Position numbers and translations under genes: made by a program. A model generated the notes under the pieces. That model saw nothing but the letters and a program-made list of their open reading frames with translations. It was not told the DNA's origin and ran no database searches. This document shows, one piece after another, positions 1 through 5,228 of a stretch of DNA of 5,228 nt. Every line of letters starts with the position of its first letter. The stretch's first letter is position 1. Source of the DNA: Arenicella sp. Its GTDB lineage: Bacteria; Pseudomonadota; Gammaproteobacteria; Arenicellales; Arenicellaceae. The DNA lies in contig JAHHOC010000258.1 in the NCBI GenBank assembly GCA_018677115.1, positions 1 to 5,228 of the forward strand, written 5' to 3'.

Positions 1-243
1 TCCGCTACCACCTTCGAGGGCCGCAATACGTTGTTCCAGTACTGCCACGGTTGGATTCGAAATGCGGCTGTAAATATGGCCGCCCTGCTCCACATTGAAC
101 AGCGACGATGCGTCACTCACGCTGTCAAACACATAGGAAGTGGTCTGGTATATCGGCACCGCGCGCGAACCGAAATCGCTTTCTGGAACGTAGCCACTAT
201 GTAAAGCAACTGTATCAGGATGATAATAAGAGGATCGACTCAT
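1..243 (-). CDS. metY: O-acetylhomoserine sulfhydrylase (MetY), N-terminal 81 residues, cut by window edge
   Basis: This PLP enzyme of the Cys/Met metabolism family joins O-acetylhomoserine to sulfide, or to methanethiol, giving homocysteine or methionine in the cytoplasm. Reading from the ATG at 243 gives 81 in-frame residues with no stop. They include VALHSGY (12-18), [16 protein letters not shown] (26-41) and [16 protein letters not shown] (55-70), followed by RIAALEGG. Y58 and R60 of the YSR..NPT motif are the residues that, in this family, reach the PLP phosphate of the neighbouring subunit. The long [15 protein letters not shown] block favours MetY over methionine gamma-lyase or MetB. 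The PLP lysine lies outside the window; full-length MetY is about 430 residues. The start follows a weak GGA eight bases upstream. The gene lies 53 bp after dmdA on the same strand, so co-transcription is likely. Next to dmdA, a role in trapping DMSP-derived methanethiol is my inference. Confidence 0.92.
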   Translation of the reverse strand, partial: MSRSSYYHPDTVALHSGYVPESDFGSRAVPIYQTTSYVFDSVSDASSLFNVEQGGHIYSRISNPTVAVLEQRIAALEGGSG

Positions 244-279
244 AGTGAATGTCCGGCTAATGGTTATTGGTATTAAAAC

Positions 280-289
280 GCTGGCCAGC
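280..289. repeat. 10-bp palindrome between dmdA and metY
   Basis: GCTGGCCAGC is perfectly self-complementary and lies eight bases beyond the dmdA stop codon. On the minus strand it is followed by GTTTTAAT. A second perfect 10-bp palindrome, GCCTGCAGGC, covers the last dmdA codons (301-310). Together they could form a weak attenuating structure ahead of metY, but neither gives a good terminator stem with a proper loop. Confidence 0.3.
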
Positions 290-296
290 CGGCAAA

Positions 297-1421
297 TTAT
301 GCCTGCAGGCTATCTTTGGAAAATGGCAAGTCGACGATTTTACCTTGTTGACCGGCAATCTCCACCTGGCTGCGGCCGGCAAGCCATGATTTCTGCACGA
401 TTGCCATCGCCAGATGTTTTTTATAACGCGGCGACCAGGTTTGTGATCGAATCTCACCGGTTACACGATCACCGTCGAGCACATCAAAACCGCCGATTGT
501 GTTGGCTACCGAGGAAAAATCCACCGGATTGTCAAAAACTATACCAACGTATTGCCGCGTCTGCCTATCGGCCATCGCTCTTAAAGCCGGCAAGCTGAGG
601 CTTTCTATATCCGCATTCAGGTCAATGAAGGCGTCCAGACCACATTCAAACAGATTTTCCTGTTCTGTCATATCCGAGCCATACGATAATAACCCCGCCT
701 CGATCCGCTCAATGCCATTCGGGCATCCGGCCCGCACATTGAGATCCGTGCCCTGGGAAAATAACTCATCCCATAGAGGTTCAGCCAGTGACGTGTCATG
801 CACATAAATCTCAAATCCGCCCTGCTTACTCCAGCCAGAGCGGGCAACATAAAAATCAACGCCGTTGAAAGCCAGCATCATGCCGCGGAAGAACCGAATT
901 GAACGGATTTCCTCACCAAACACGCGGGCCATTAAATCATCCGCTTTTGGCCCCTGCACAGCCAGTGGAAACACGTCTGGTTCAAATACTTCGACATCAA
1001 AACCATAGCCCTGCGCCAGGCCCTGACCCCATAATCTTATGTCGCTGTCAGCCAATGAAATCCACCATCGATCCTGCGCCAGCTTAATCACGATCGGGTC
1101 GTTAAGGACCCGGCCTGCACTATCACACATGGGAGCGTATTTGCCTTGCAATAATTGCTGCTTGCTCAAATCCCTGGGTGTCATTAACTGCACCAGTCTT
1201 GCCGAATCCGGACCGCGAACTTCCACCTGGCGCTCGGCACTCACGTCCCACACCTGTACATGTTCACACAAGTGCCAATAGTCGGCTTCTGCGGACTCAA
1301 AAACGGCAGGTAACAACATGTGGTTATAAACCGTGTAGGCCTTGACACCGGCCTGTTCGACGCGCCGCGTGAAAGGGGTGACCCGCACCCGTTTGGTAAT
1401 ACCTAGTTTTTTATCTGACAT
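297..1421 (-). CDS. dmdA: Dimethylsulfoniopropionate demethylase DmdA
   Basis: DmdA moves a methyl group from DMSP to tetrahydrofolate, giving methylmercaptopropionate (MMPA) and 5-methyl-THF. It is the committing step of the demethylation pathway and is cytoplasmic. The protein has 374 residues, close to the usual 365-375 for DmdA, and has the GcvT fold: folate-binding aminomethyltransferase domain, then the C-terminal barrel. Stretches I recognise as DmdA-specific are [12 protein letters not shown] (27-38), [20 protein letters not shown] (47-66), [11 protein letters not shown] (117-127), [14 protein letters not shown] (146-159), [14 protein letters not shown] (194-207) and [17 protein letters not shown] (232-248). 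E204 in GGFEIYV matches the folate-contacting Glu of T-proteins. GcvT itself has a GEDG-type loop where this protein has SKQGG, which argues against plain GcvT. The ATG at 1421 has GAG five bases upstream and AGGA further out. A consensus -10 box lies in the 103-bp gap before it, so it may have its own promoter. Activity and clade are not provable from sequence alone. Confidence 0.92.
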   Translation of the reverse strand: MSDKKLGITKRVRVTPFTRRVEQAGVKAYTVYNHMLLPAVFESAEADYWHLCEHVQVWDVSAERQVEVRGPDSARLVQLMTPRDLSKQQLLQGKYAPMCDSAGRVLNDPIVIKLAQDRWWISLADSDIRLWGQGLAQGYGFDVEVFEPDVFPLAVQGPKADDLMARVFGEEIRSIRFFRGMMLAFNGVDFYVARSGWSKQGGFEIYVHDTSLAEPLWDELFSQGTDLNVRAGCPNGIERIEAGLLSYGSDMTEQENLFECGLDAFIDLNADIESLSLPALRAMADRQTRQYVGIVFDNPVDFSSVANTIGGFDVLDGDRVTGEIRSQTWSPRYKKHLAMAIVQKSWLAGRSQVEIAGQQGKIVDLPFSKDSLQA

Positions 1422-1468
1422 AGAGACTCATTCCTGCAAGGTGCGACAGATAGCGTGCCAATATAAAA

Positions 1469-1497
1469 ATTATAGATTAACCAAGGGCGCTGAATTG
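1469..1497 (-). promoter_or_regulatory. Candidate sigma-70 promoter for dmdA
   Basis: The minus strand reads TATAAT at 1474..1469, a perfect -10 match, within an AT-rich run. The hexamer 17 bp upstream (1497..1492) reads CAATTC, a poor -35, so activation by a protein is plausible. A short dyad, GGGC (1485-1488) with GCCC (1497-1500), overlaps this zone, as does one ATTGC half-site (1494-1498) like those upstream of dmdC. The predicted start near 1462 would give a leader of about 40 bases before the dmdA ATG. The position in the 103-bp gap after the aldehyde dehydrogenase gene suggests dmdA-metY can be expressed apart from the upstream genes. Confidence 0.45.
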
Positions 1498-1524
1498 CCC
1501 GCTAAGCGAAGTGAAATAGCGCAT

Positions 1525-2946
1525 TTAAACTGAAAAACCGCCAAGTTTCGTCTCCAGGTATTCGTGCAGGCCCTGGCGCGCACCTTCACGCCCCATGCCA
1601 CTTATATTCATACCACCAAAAGGCGCCGCCGCACTGGTGGGATTGATATCGTTGATACCTATAATGCCAAAGTTCAACGCCTCGAAGGATCGTATGGCAC
1701 GCGACAGATTTTGCGTATAAACATACGCAGCCAGACCGTAATCGGTGTCATTAGCCATATCTATGGCCTGCTCCACAGTGTCAAAAGCAATTACTGCAGC
1801 TACCGGCCCAAAGGTTTCTTCGCGGTAAATGACCATCTCTGGGGTAACTCCGCTAATCAGGGTCGGTGCATAAAAGTGACCTGCAGCTAAATTGTCCTCC
1901 ACCAACCGCTGACCGCCCAGATGTAAAGTCGCGCCCCTGTTAATGGCGTCCTGCACCTGATCGTCAACTTTTTCGACAGCCGCCTGATTCACTAACGGCC
2001 CGATTGACACGCCTTCGGTCAAGCCGTCGCCGGCCTGCATGGTGGCGATCCTTGCTGACAGTGTTTGCACAAAGGGTTCCAATATCGACCTTTGCACCAG
2101 AATTCGGTTTGGGCTGATGCAGGCCTGGCCAGTATTTAAAAACTTGACCAGTGCGGCACCTTTGGCTGCGTGTGCTGGGTCAGCATCATCAAATACAATA
2201 AAGGGCGCATGACCACCGAGTTCCATCGACACTCTCTTCAGCTGCGGTGCCGCATCCTGCGCCAATTTCCTGCCCACCGCAGTGGAGCCGGTGAAGGTTA
2301 GTTTCTTGACCAGCGGGTTGGTGCAGAATTCCTCACCCACCGGTTGCGGAGTTGAGGTGGTCACTAAATTCGCCACACCGGCCGGCACACCGGCCTCATG
2401 TAAAATCTCAAATACTGCCTGTGCACACAACGGCGTATCCTCTGCGGGCTTGACAACAATGGTACACCCCGCGGCAAGTGCAGGTGCAACTTTGCGGGTG
2501 ATCATTGACACCGGATAATTCCACGGCGTTACCGCTGCCACTACGCCAATCGGCTGGTAACGGACCATAAATCGCTGATCCTCTCGGGCAGATGGAATGG
2601 TTTCACCATAAAGTCGTTTGGCTTCTTCGGCATACCACTTGAGAAAATCGGCACCATACTGCACTTCATTCAAGGCCGCTTTCAAGGGCTTGCCCTGCTC
2701 GCGGGACATCAATTCGGCGAGCGCTTGCCGGCCTTCGATCATCAGGCGATGTGCTTCCTCTAGAATTGCTGCACGCGCATAAGCAGTGCGACCTGCCCAG
2801 TCTGCAAATGCGGCAGATGCGGCGTCAATGGCGACAGCTGCATGCTGGCGATCACCATCGGCAACTTCACCAATTTGCGCTCCGCTGGCTGGATTGAAAA
2901 CAGCAAAACTATTTGCAGTACTCAGCCATTCTCCATTGATATACAT
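1525..2946 (-). CDS. NAD-dependent aldehyde dehydrogenase, GabD/SSADH-like but with altered substrate site
   Basis: This enzyme oxidises an aldehyde to a carboxylate with NAD(P)+. At 473 residues it is typical for the ALDH superfamily and has the full catalytic set: N143 in PWNYP, K166 in VVKPAED, GSTAVG at 220-225, general base E242 in MELGG, nucleophile C276 in NTGQAC, and EETFGP at 376-381. E169 in KPAE usually goes with NAD+ rather than NADP+. The closest family I recognise is succinate-semialdehyde dehydrogenase. However, the Arg six residues before the catalytic Cys (R334 in human SSADH, which binds the substrate carboxylate) is L270 here, and the second loop Cys is S278. The other SSADH contacts look kept (R111 of EEAKRLYG, S438). 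I therefore avoid the name gabD. Between dmdC (20 bp upstream) and dmdA, it could oxidise the acetaldehyde, or malonate semialdehyde, produced when MMPA is broken down; that is inference. The start has GGGG seven bases upstream. Confidence 0.9.
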   Translation of the reverse strand: MYINGEWLSTANSFAVFNPASGAQIGEVADGDRQHAAVAIDAASAAFADWAGRTAYARAAILEEAHRLMIEGRQALAELMSREQGKPLKAALNEVQYGADFLKWYAEEAKRLYGETIPSAREDQRFMVRYQPIGVVAAVTPWNYPVSMITRKVAPALAAGCTIVVKPAEDTPLCAQAVFEILHEAGVPAGVANLVTTSTPQPVGEEFCTNPLVKKLTFTGSTAVGRKLAQDAAPQLKRVSMELGGHAPFIVFDDADPAHAAKGAALVKFLNTGQACISPNRILVQRSILEPFVQTLSARIATMQAGDGLTEGVSIGPLVNQAAVEKVDDQVQDAINRGATLHLGGQRLVEDNLAAGHFYAPTLISGVTPEMVIYREETFGPVAAVIAFDTVEQAIDMANDTDYGLAAYVYTQNLSRAIRSFEALNFGIIGINDINPTSAAAPFGGMNISGMGREGARQGLHEYLETKLGGFSV

Positions 2947-2966
2947 TGATGTGCCCCGCCGGCCGA

Positions 2967-4742
2967 TCAGAAATCGCCTTCCGCCAGCGCCATGGTTGAT
3001 TCGCTGCCAGCATTGATTGCCGCGGCATAGGAAAGGTAGCGTGGCAACACGGAATCCATATAAAACTGCGCAACCTTAATCTTATTTGCGAAAAAGGGCA
3101 GTCTGCCCTGCTCGCCATTAGCGGCAATGGTGGCTCGCAGCATTTGCCATCCGCCACAGACCACGCCCATCATCAAAAGGTAATTAAAGCTTGCGCTGCC
3201 GGAAAAATAGATGTCATCGTCTGGCCGCGTCAATAACAGATTTTTCACTTCATCGAGTGCGTCTACGCTGGCAGCAAATTGTTGCGCCATGCGGCAAACT
3301 TTTTCATCACCCTGCAACCCCTGTTCAATGACTGCACGCATGTCTACAATCAGGCTGTCCACCGCCCGCCCATTGTCGAAGCGTGTTTTTCTTTCAGCTA
3401 AATCTATCGATTGAATACCATTGGTACCCTCATAAATCGGTAGAATCCGCGAGTCCCGGTAATATTGTCCAGCCCCGGTTTCTTCAACATAGCCCATGCC
3501 ACCGTGTACCTGAACCCCGATTGACGCAACTTCCGGCCCGATTTCTGTACACCATCCCTTGACCACAGGTGTCAATAGCGCAGCGCGCGCATCATGGTGA
3601 GCACGTTGCTCTGGATCAGGGTGTTTATTGCGCAAATCGACACTGCTACAGGCTACGTACGCCACTGCCCTGCTTGCCTCGGTCAATGCGCGCATGGTCA
3701 TTAACATACGCCGCACATCGGGGTGCTTGATTATTGGCCCTATACTACTTTCCCCCGGCGCAATACCCTGGGGTCTGTCCTTGGCGTGGTCACGAGCCAG
3801 CTGATAGGCTCGCTCAGCAATCGACACACCCTGTAAGCCCACCGTCAAGCGGGCATTATTCATCATGCTGAACATACACGCCATGCCGCGATGCTCCTGC
3901 CCCACCAGATAGCCGATAGCACCCTCATTCTCACCATAACTCATTACACAGGTCGGGCTGGCATGCACACCAATCTTGTGTTCCACCGACAGTACCCTCA
4001 AATCGTTGCGCTGCCCAATGCTGCCGTCATCATTAGCCAGAAACTTGGGCACCAGGAATAACGACAGGCCCTTCACCCCCGGCGGACCATCTGGTAAACG
4101 GGCCAGCACCAGGTGAACCACGTTATCAGCCATGTCATGTTCGCCCCAGGTGATGTAGATTTTCTGCCCGAATATACGATAGTGATCGCCCTGCCGCTCG
4201 GCCCGGGTGCGCAGCGTCGCCATGTCAGACCCAGCATGTGGTTCAGTCAGGTTCATGGTGCCACTCCAGCGACCGTCGATCATATTCGGCAGGTATCGCG
4301 CCTTTAGTTCCTGGCTGGCATTTACCTCAATCGCCTCGATTGCCCCCTGACTGAGCAACGGGCATAGCCCCCACGCCATATTGGCCGCATGCCACATTTC
4401 CTGTACTGGTATGGCCAGTGCAAAAGGCAGGCCCTGCCCGCCAAAGTCTGTGTCAAACTGCAATGAGCCCCAACCACTGTCAACAAATTGACTGTAGGCT
4501 TCACTAAATCCGCTGGGCGTAGCTACTTCGGCATCACCGTGAATATGCACGCCGGCTTTGTCGCCGGGCGCGTTCAGCGGCGACAGGACGTTGCTAGCCA
4601 GCTTGCCGGCCTCTTGCAAGATGCTGTCAGCCAATTCAGTCGACAAATCTTCATAACCCGGCAATTGTGCGAGGGCATCCAGGTCAACCAGATGGTTGAG
4701 AACGAAATTCATGTCCTCAAGGGGTGCAATATAATCGGCCAT
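2967..4742 (-). CDS. dmdC: Acyl-CoA dehydrogenase, DmdC type (probable MMPA-CoA dehydrogenase)
   Basis: This is an FAD-dependent acyl-CoA dehydrogenase of the long family that includes DmdC, which oxidises 3-methylmercaptopropionyl-CoA to methylthioacryloyl-CoA and passes electrons to ETF. At 591 residues it matches DmdC (about 590), not short-chain dehydrogenases (about 380). Seen in order: the N-terminal cap MADYIAPLEDMNFVLNHL; the helical domain with WGSLQFDTDFGGQGLP (91-106); the flavin/substrate beta domain with GTMNLTEPHAGSDM (161-174), ITWGEHDM (197-204) and KIGVHASPTCVM (256-267); NNARLTVGLQG (295-305); VHGGMGYVEETG (412-423); YEGTNGIQSIDL (437-448); and a C-terminal extension from about 450. 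E438 of YEGTNG is the expected catalytic base. DmdC-like paralogues also act on ordinary fatty acyl-CoAs, so the specific name rests largely on linkage to dmdA. It is first in the minus-strand unit, with GAGA just upstream of the ATG. Confidence 0.8.
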   Translation of the reverse strand: MADYIAPLEDMNFVLNHLVDLDALAQLPGYEDLSTELADSILQEAGKLASNVLSPLNAPGDKAGVHIHGDAEVATPSGFSEAYSQFVDSGWGSLQFDTDFGGQGLPFALAIPVQEMWHAANMAWGLCPLLSQGAIEAIEVNASQELKARYLPNMIDGRWSGTMNLTEPHAGSDMATLRTRAERQGDHYRIFGQKIYITWGEHDMADNVVHLVLARLPDGPPGVKGLSLFLVPKFLANDDGSIGQRNDLRVLSVEHKIGVHASPTCVMSYGENEGAIGYLVGQEHRGMACMFSMMNNARLTVGLQGVSIAERAYQLARDHAKDRPQGIAPGESSIGPIIKHPDVRRMLMTMRALTEASRAVAYVACSSVDLRNKHPDPEQRAHHDARAALLTPVVKGWCTEIGPEVASIGVQVHGGMGYVEETGAGQYYRDSRILPIYEGTNGIQSIDLAERKTRFDNGRAVDSLIVDMRAVIEQGLQGDEKVCRMAQQFAASVDALDEVKNLLLTRPDDDIYFSGSASFNYLLMMGVVCGGWQMLRATIAANGEQGRLPFFANKIKVAQFYMDSVLPRYLSYAAAINAGSESTMALAEGDF

Positions 4743-4776
4743 GTAAGTCTCTATTTCGGGGTTGCAGGAATCGCAC

Positions 4777-4788
4777 TGCTCGCGAGCA
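4777..4788. repeat. 12-bp perfect palindrome in dmdC leader
   Basis: TGCTCGCGAGCA is perfectly self-complementary over 12 bases and lies 35 bp upstream of the dmdC ATG. It could be a protein-binding site or part of the folded dmdC 5' leader. It has no spacer, so as RNA it would form only a short stem. No known site is recognised. Confidence 0.4.
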
Positions 4789-4789
4789 T

Positions 4790-4806
4790 GAATCAGCGAA
4801 TGATTC
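4790..4806. repeat. 6-5-6 inverted repeat in dmdC leader
   Basis: GAATCA (4790-4795) and TGATTC (4801-4806) are exact reverse complements around the spacer GCGAA. The spacing suits a dimeric helix-turn-helix regulator. If dmdC transcription begins near 4817 it would lie in the leader, as either an operator downstream of the start or an RNA hairpin with a five-base loop. The regulator is unknown. Confidence 0.4.
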
Positions 4807-4813
4807 TATGTTC

Positions 4814-4846
4814 GGCCGCTGAAAATATATCAGCGGCCTTGTTTTT
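4814..4846 (+). terminator. Terminator-like hairpin with T-run (plus strand)
   Basis: GGCCGCTGA (4814-4822) and TCAGCGGCC (4830-4838) form a perfect 9-bp, GC-rich stem with a seven-base AT loop, followed by TTGTTTTT (4839-4846). This is the classic form of an intrinsic terminator for rightward transcription. No T-run follows in the other direction. There is no plus-strand gene to its left, so it would stop antisense or leader transcripts, or act as an attenuator ahead of the thioesterase gene. Alternatively the dyad is an operator: a candidate dmdC -10 lies in its loop. Confidence 0.5.
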
Positions 4847-4854
4847 GCAATCAA
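4824..4854 (-). promoter_or_regulatory. Candidate promoter for dmdC operon
   Basis: On the minus strand TATATT (4829..4824) is a five-of-six match to the -10 box. Upstream there are two imperfect -35 choices: TTGCAA (4850..4845, 15-bp spacer) and TTGATT (4854..4849, 19-bp spacer). Both spacers are off the 17-bp ideal, which would fit a regulated promoter. The -35 region overlaps the left GCAAT dyad (4847-4858), and the -10 lies in the loop of the 9-bp inverted repeat. A start near 4817 would give a leader of about 75 bases. Confidence 0.3.
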
Positions 4855-4901
4855 TTGCGGCAAATATTGAAGGAGCGCAAATTGGAGCAGCAATTGATTG
4901 C
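4847..4901. promoter_or_regulatory. Twin mirror-image dyads, probable operators of the divergent genes
   Basis: GCAATCAATTGC (4847-4858) and GCAATTGATTGC (4890-4901) are exact reverse complements, and each is internally a dyad, GCAAT-N2-ATTGC. Their centres are 43 bp apart, about four helical turns, so two bound dimers would sit on the same DNA face. Two weaker GCAA...TTG elements lie between them (4860-4869 and 4877-4884); all four GCAA starts are spaced 13, 17 and 13 bp. The left dyad overlaps the candidate dmdC -35 and the right one falls in the spacer of the candidate thioesterase promoter. This is the arrangement expected for a shared repressor, but no regulator gene is in view. Confidence 0.5.
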
Positions 4902-4909
4902 TTTATATG
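4882..4909 (+). promoter_or_regulatory. Candidate promoter for the thioesterase gene
   Basis: TTGGAG (4882-4887) and TATATG (4904-4909) are separated by 16 bp and each match the sigma-70 consensus at four of six positions. A start near 4916 would leave a leader of about 36 bases before the ATG at 4952. The right GCAAT dyad (4890-4901) lies wholly in the spacer. The call is weak on sequence alone. Confidence 0.3.
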
Positions 4910-4951
4910 CTCAAATGTGAGCCCTATGCATAACAACAAAGCCAGGCATTG

Positions 4952-5228
4952 ATGACCGATAAGCAGAGCATTAAACAACCCAACGCCAGTATGTGTTTTG
5001 TTTGCGGGCGCGCCAACCCCATCGGCCTGCACATGCATTTTTACGATAATGATGAGGATACAGTAAGCAGCACGTTTACCCCCGACGAGCGCTATCAGGG
5101 CTATCCGGAAATTGTTCATGGCGGGATTCTTGCCAGCATCCTCGATGAAGTCGTCGGCCGTGTCGCGATGATCGGTGATCATCATCGCTTCATGATGACC
5201 GTAAGCCTTAATGTTAAGTACCGTAATC
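4952..5228 (+). CDS. PaaI-like hotdog-fold thioesterase, N-terminal 92 residues, cut by window edge
   Basis: This is a hotdog-fold protein of the PaaI/4HBT group, which hydrolyses acyl-CoA thioesters; its substrate is unknown. The 92 visible residues show CFVCGRANPIGLHMHF (15-30), YQGYPEIVHGGILASILDEV (48-67) and MMTVSLNVKYR (81-91). H56-G57-G58 and the acidic pair D65/E66 fall where this group has its HGG turn and catalytic acid. The CxxC pair (C15, C18) before the hotdog core occurs in a subset of these proteins; metal binding is possible but unproven. The rest of the domain lies beyond the right edge. The ATG at 4952 has AGG five bases upstream; M14 is an alternative start but would lie right next to the conserved CFVCG. 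It is transcribed away from dmdC across a symmetric 209-bp region, so co-regulation with DMSP catabolism is plausible. A role in recycling CoA from pathway intermediates would be inference. Confidence 0.82.
   Translation, partial: MTDKQSIKQPNASMCFVCGRANPIGLHMHFYDNDEDTVSSTFTPDERYQGYPEIVHGGILASILDEVVGRVAMIGDHHRFMMTVSLNVKYRN

Noticed and set aside
245..598. 117-codon plus-strand open frame
   Set aside because: It is antisense to the dmdA C-terminus and has low-complexity, family-free sequence.
297..1421. Reading the dmdA gene as glycine-cleavage T-protein (gcvT) or a sarcosine/dimethylglycine enzyme
   Set aside because: The DmdA-specific blocks span the whole protein, the GcvT GEDG-type loop is absent, and no gcvH/gcvP neighbours are present.
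1485..1500. Possible terminator after the aldehyde dehydrogenase gene (GGGC...GCCC)
   Set aside because: The stem has only 4 bp with an 8-base loop and no T-run directly after it on the minus strand.
1564..1890. 108-codon plus-strand open frame
   Set aside because: It lies entirely opposite the conserved aldehyde dehydrogenase C-terminus and shows no recognisable domain.
4488..4952. 154-codon plus-strand open frame ending in TGATG overlap with the thioesterase start
   Set aside because: Most of it is antisense to well-conserved dmdC codons, its sequence resembles no family I know, and the stop/start overlap is explained by chance.
4793..5185. 130-codon minus-strand open frame
   Set aside because: It is the reverse of the thioesterase coding region, whose conserved hotdog motifs are on the plus strand; it also covers the operator and hairpin region.
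1..5228. Mobile elements, CRISPR arrays, tRNA or rRNA genes
   Set aside because: No transposase, integrase, regularly spaced direct repeats or tRNA cloverleaf was seen; the window is filled by conserved metabolic genes with uniform character.

Overview
The window reads as part of a dimethylsulfoniopropionate (DMSP) catabolism locus from a marine proteobacterium. I lean towards a gammaproteobacterium, but that is a guess from general character. The anchor is a full-length DMSP demethylase (DmdA) on the minus strand. I recognise it from long stretches that agree with the Pelagibacter/Roseobacter enzymes rather than with ordinary glycine-cleavage T-proteins.

Layout, in order of minus-strand transcription: a DmdC-type acyl-CoA dehydrogenase (2967..4742); 20 bp later, a GabD-superfamily aldehyde dehydrogenase (1525..2946); a 103-bp gap with a consensus -10 box; dmdA (297..1421); a 53-bp gap; and the first 81 residues of an O-acetylhomoserine sulfhydrylase, MetY (1..243, running off the left edge). 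On the plus strand, across a 209-bp divergent intergenic region, lies the start of a PaaI-like hotdog thioesterase (4952..5228, running off the right edge). No coding gap exceeds 300 bases.

The genes fit one metabolic story. DmdA demethylates DMSP to methylmercaptopropionate (MMPA). After CoA activation by a ligase not in the window, DmdC oxidises MMPA-CoA to methylthioacryloyl-CoA. A hydratase, also not in the window, releases methanethiol, CO2 and an aldehyde (acetaldehyde in the known pathway). The aldehyde dehydrogenase could oxidise that aldehyde, and MetY could capture methanethiol onto O-acetylhomoserine to make methionine. In support, the aldehyde dehydrogenase looks like a succinate-semialdehyde dehydrogenase but has Leu where that family uses an Arg to grip the substrate carboxylate.

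The divergent intergenic region is dense in symmetry. It holds two copies of a 12-bp dyad in mirror orientation with centres 43 bp apart, a 9-bp hairpin followed by a T-run on the plus strand, a 6-5-6 inverted repeat and a 12-bp palindrome. The dyads overlap candidate promoters on both sides, which suggests one regulator controlling the catabolic operon and the thioesterase together. No regulator gene is present, so this is inference.
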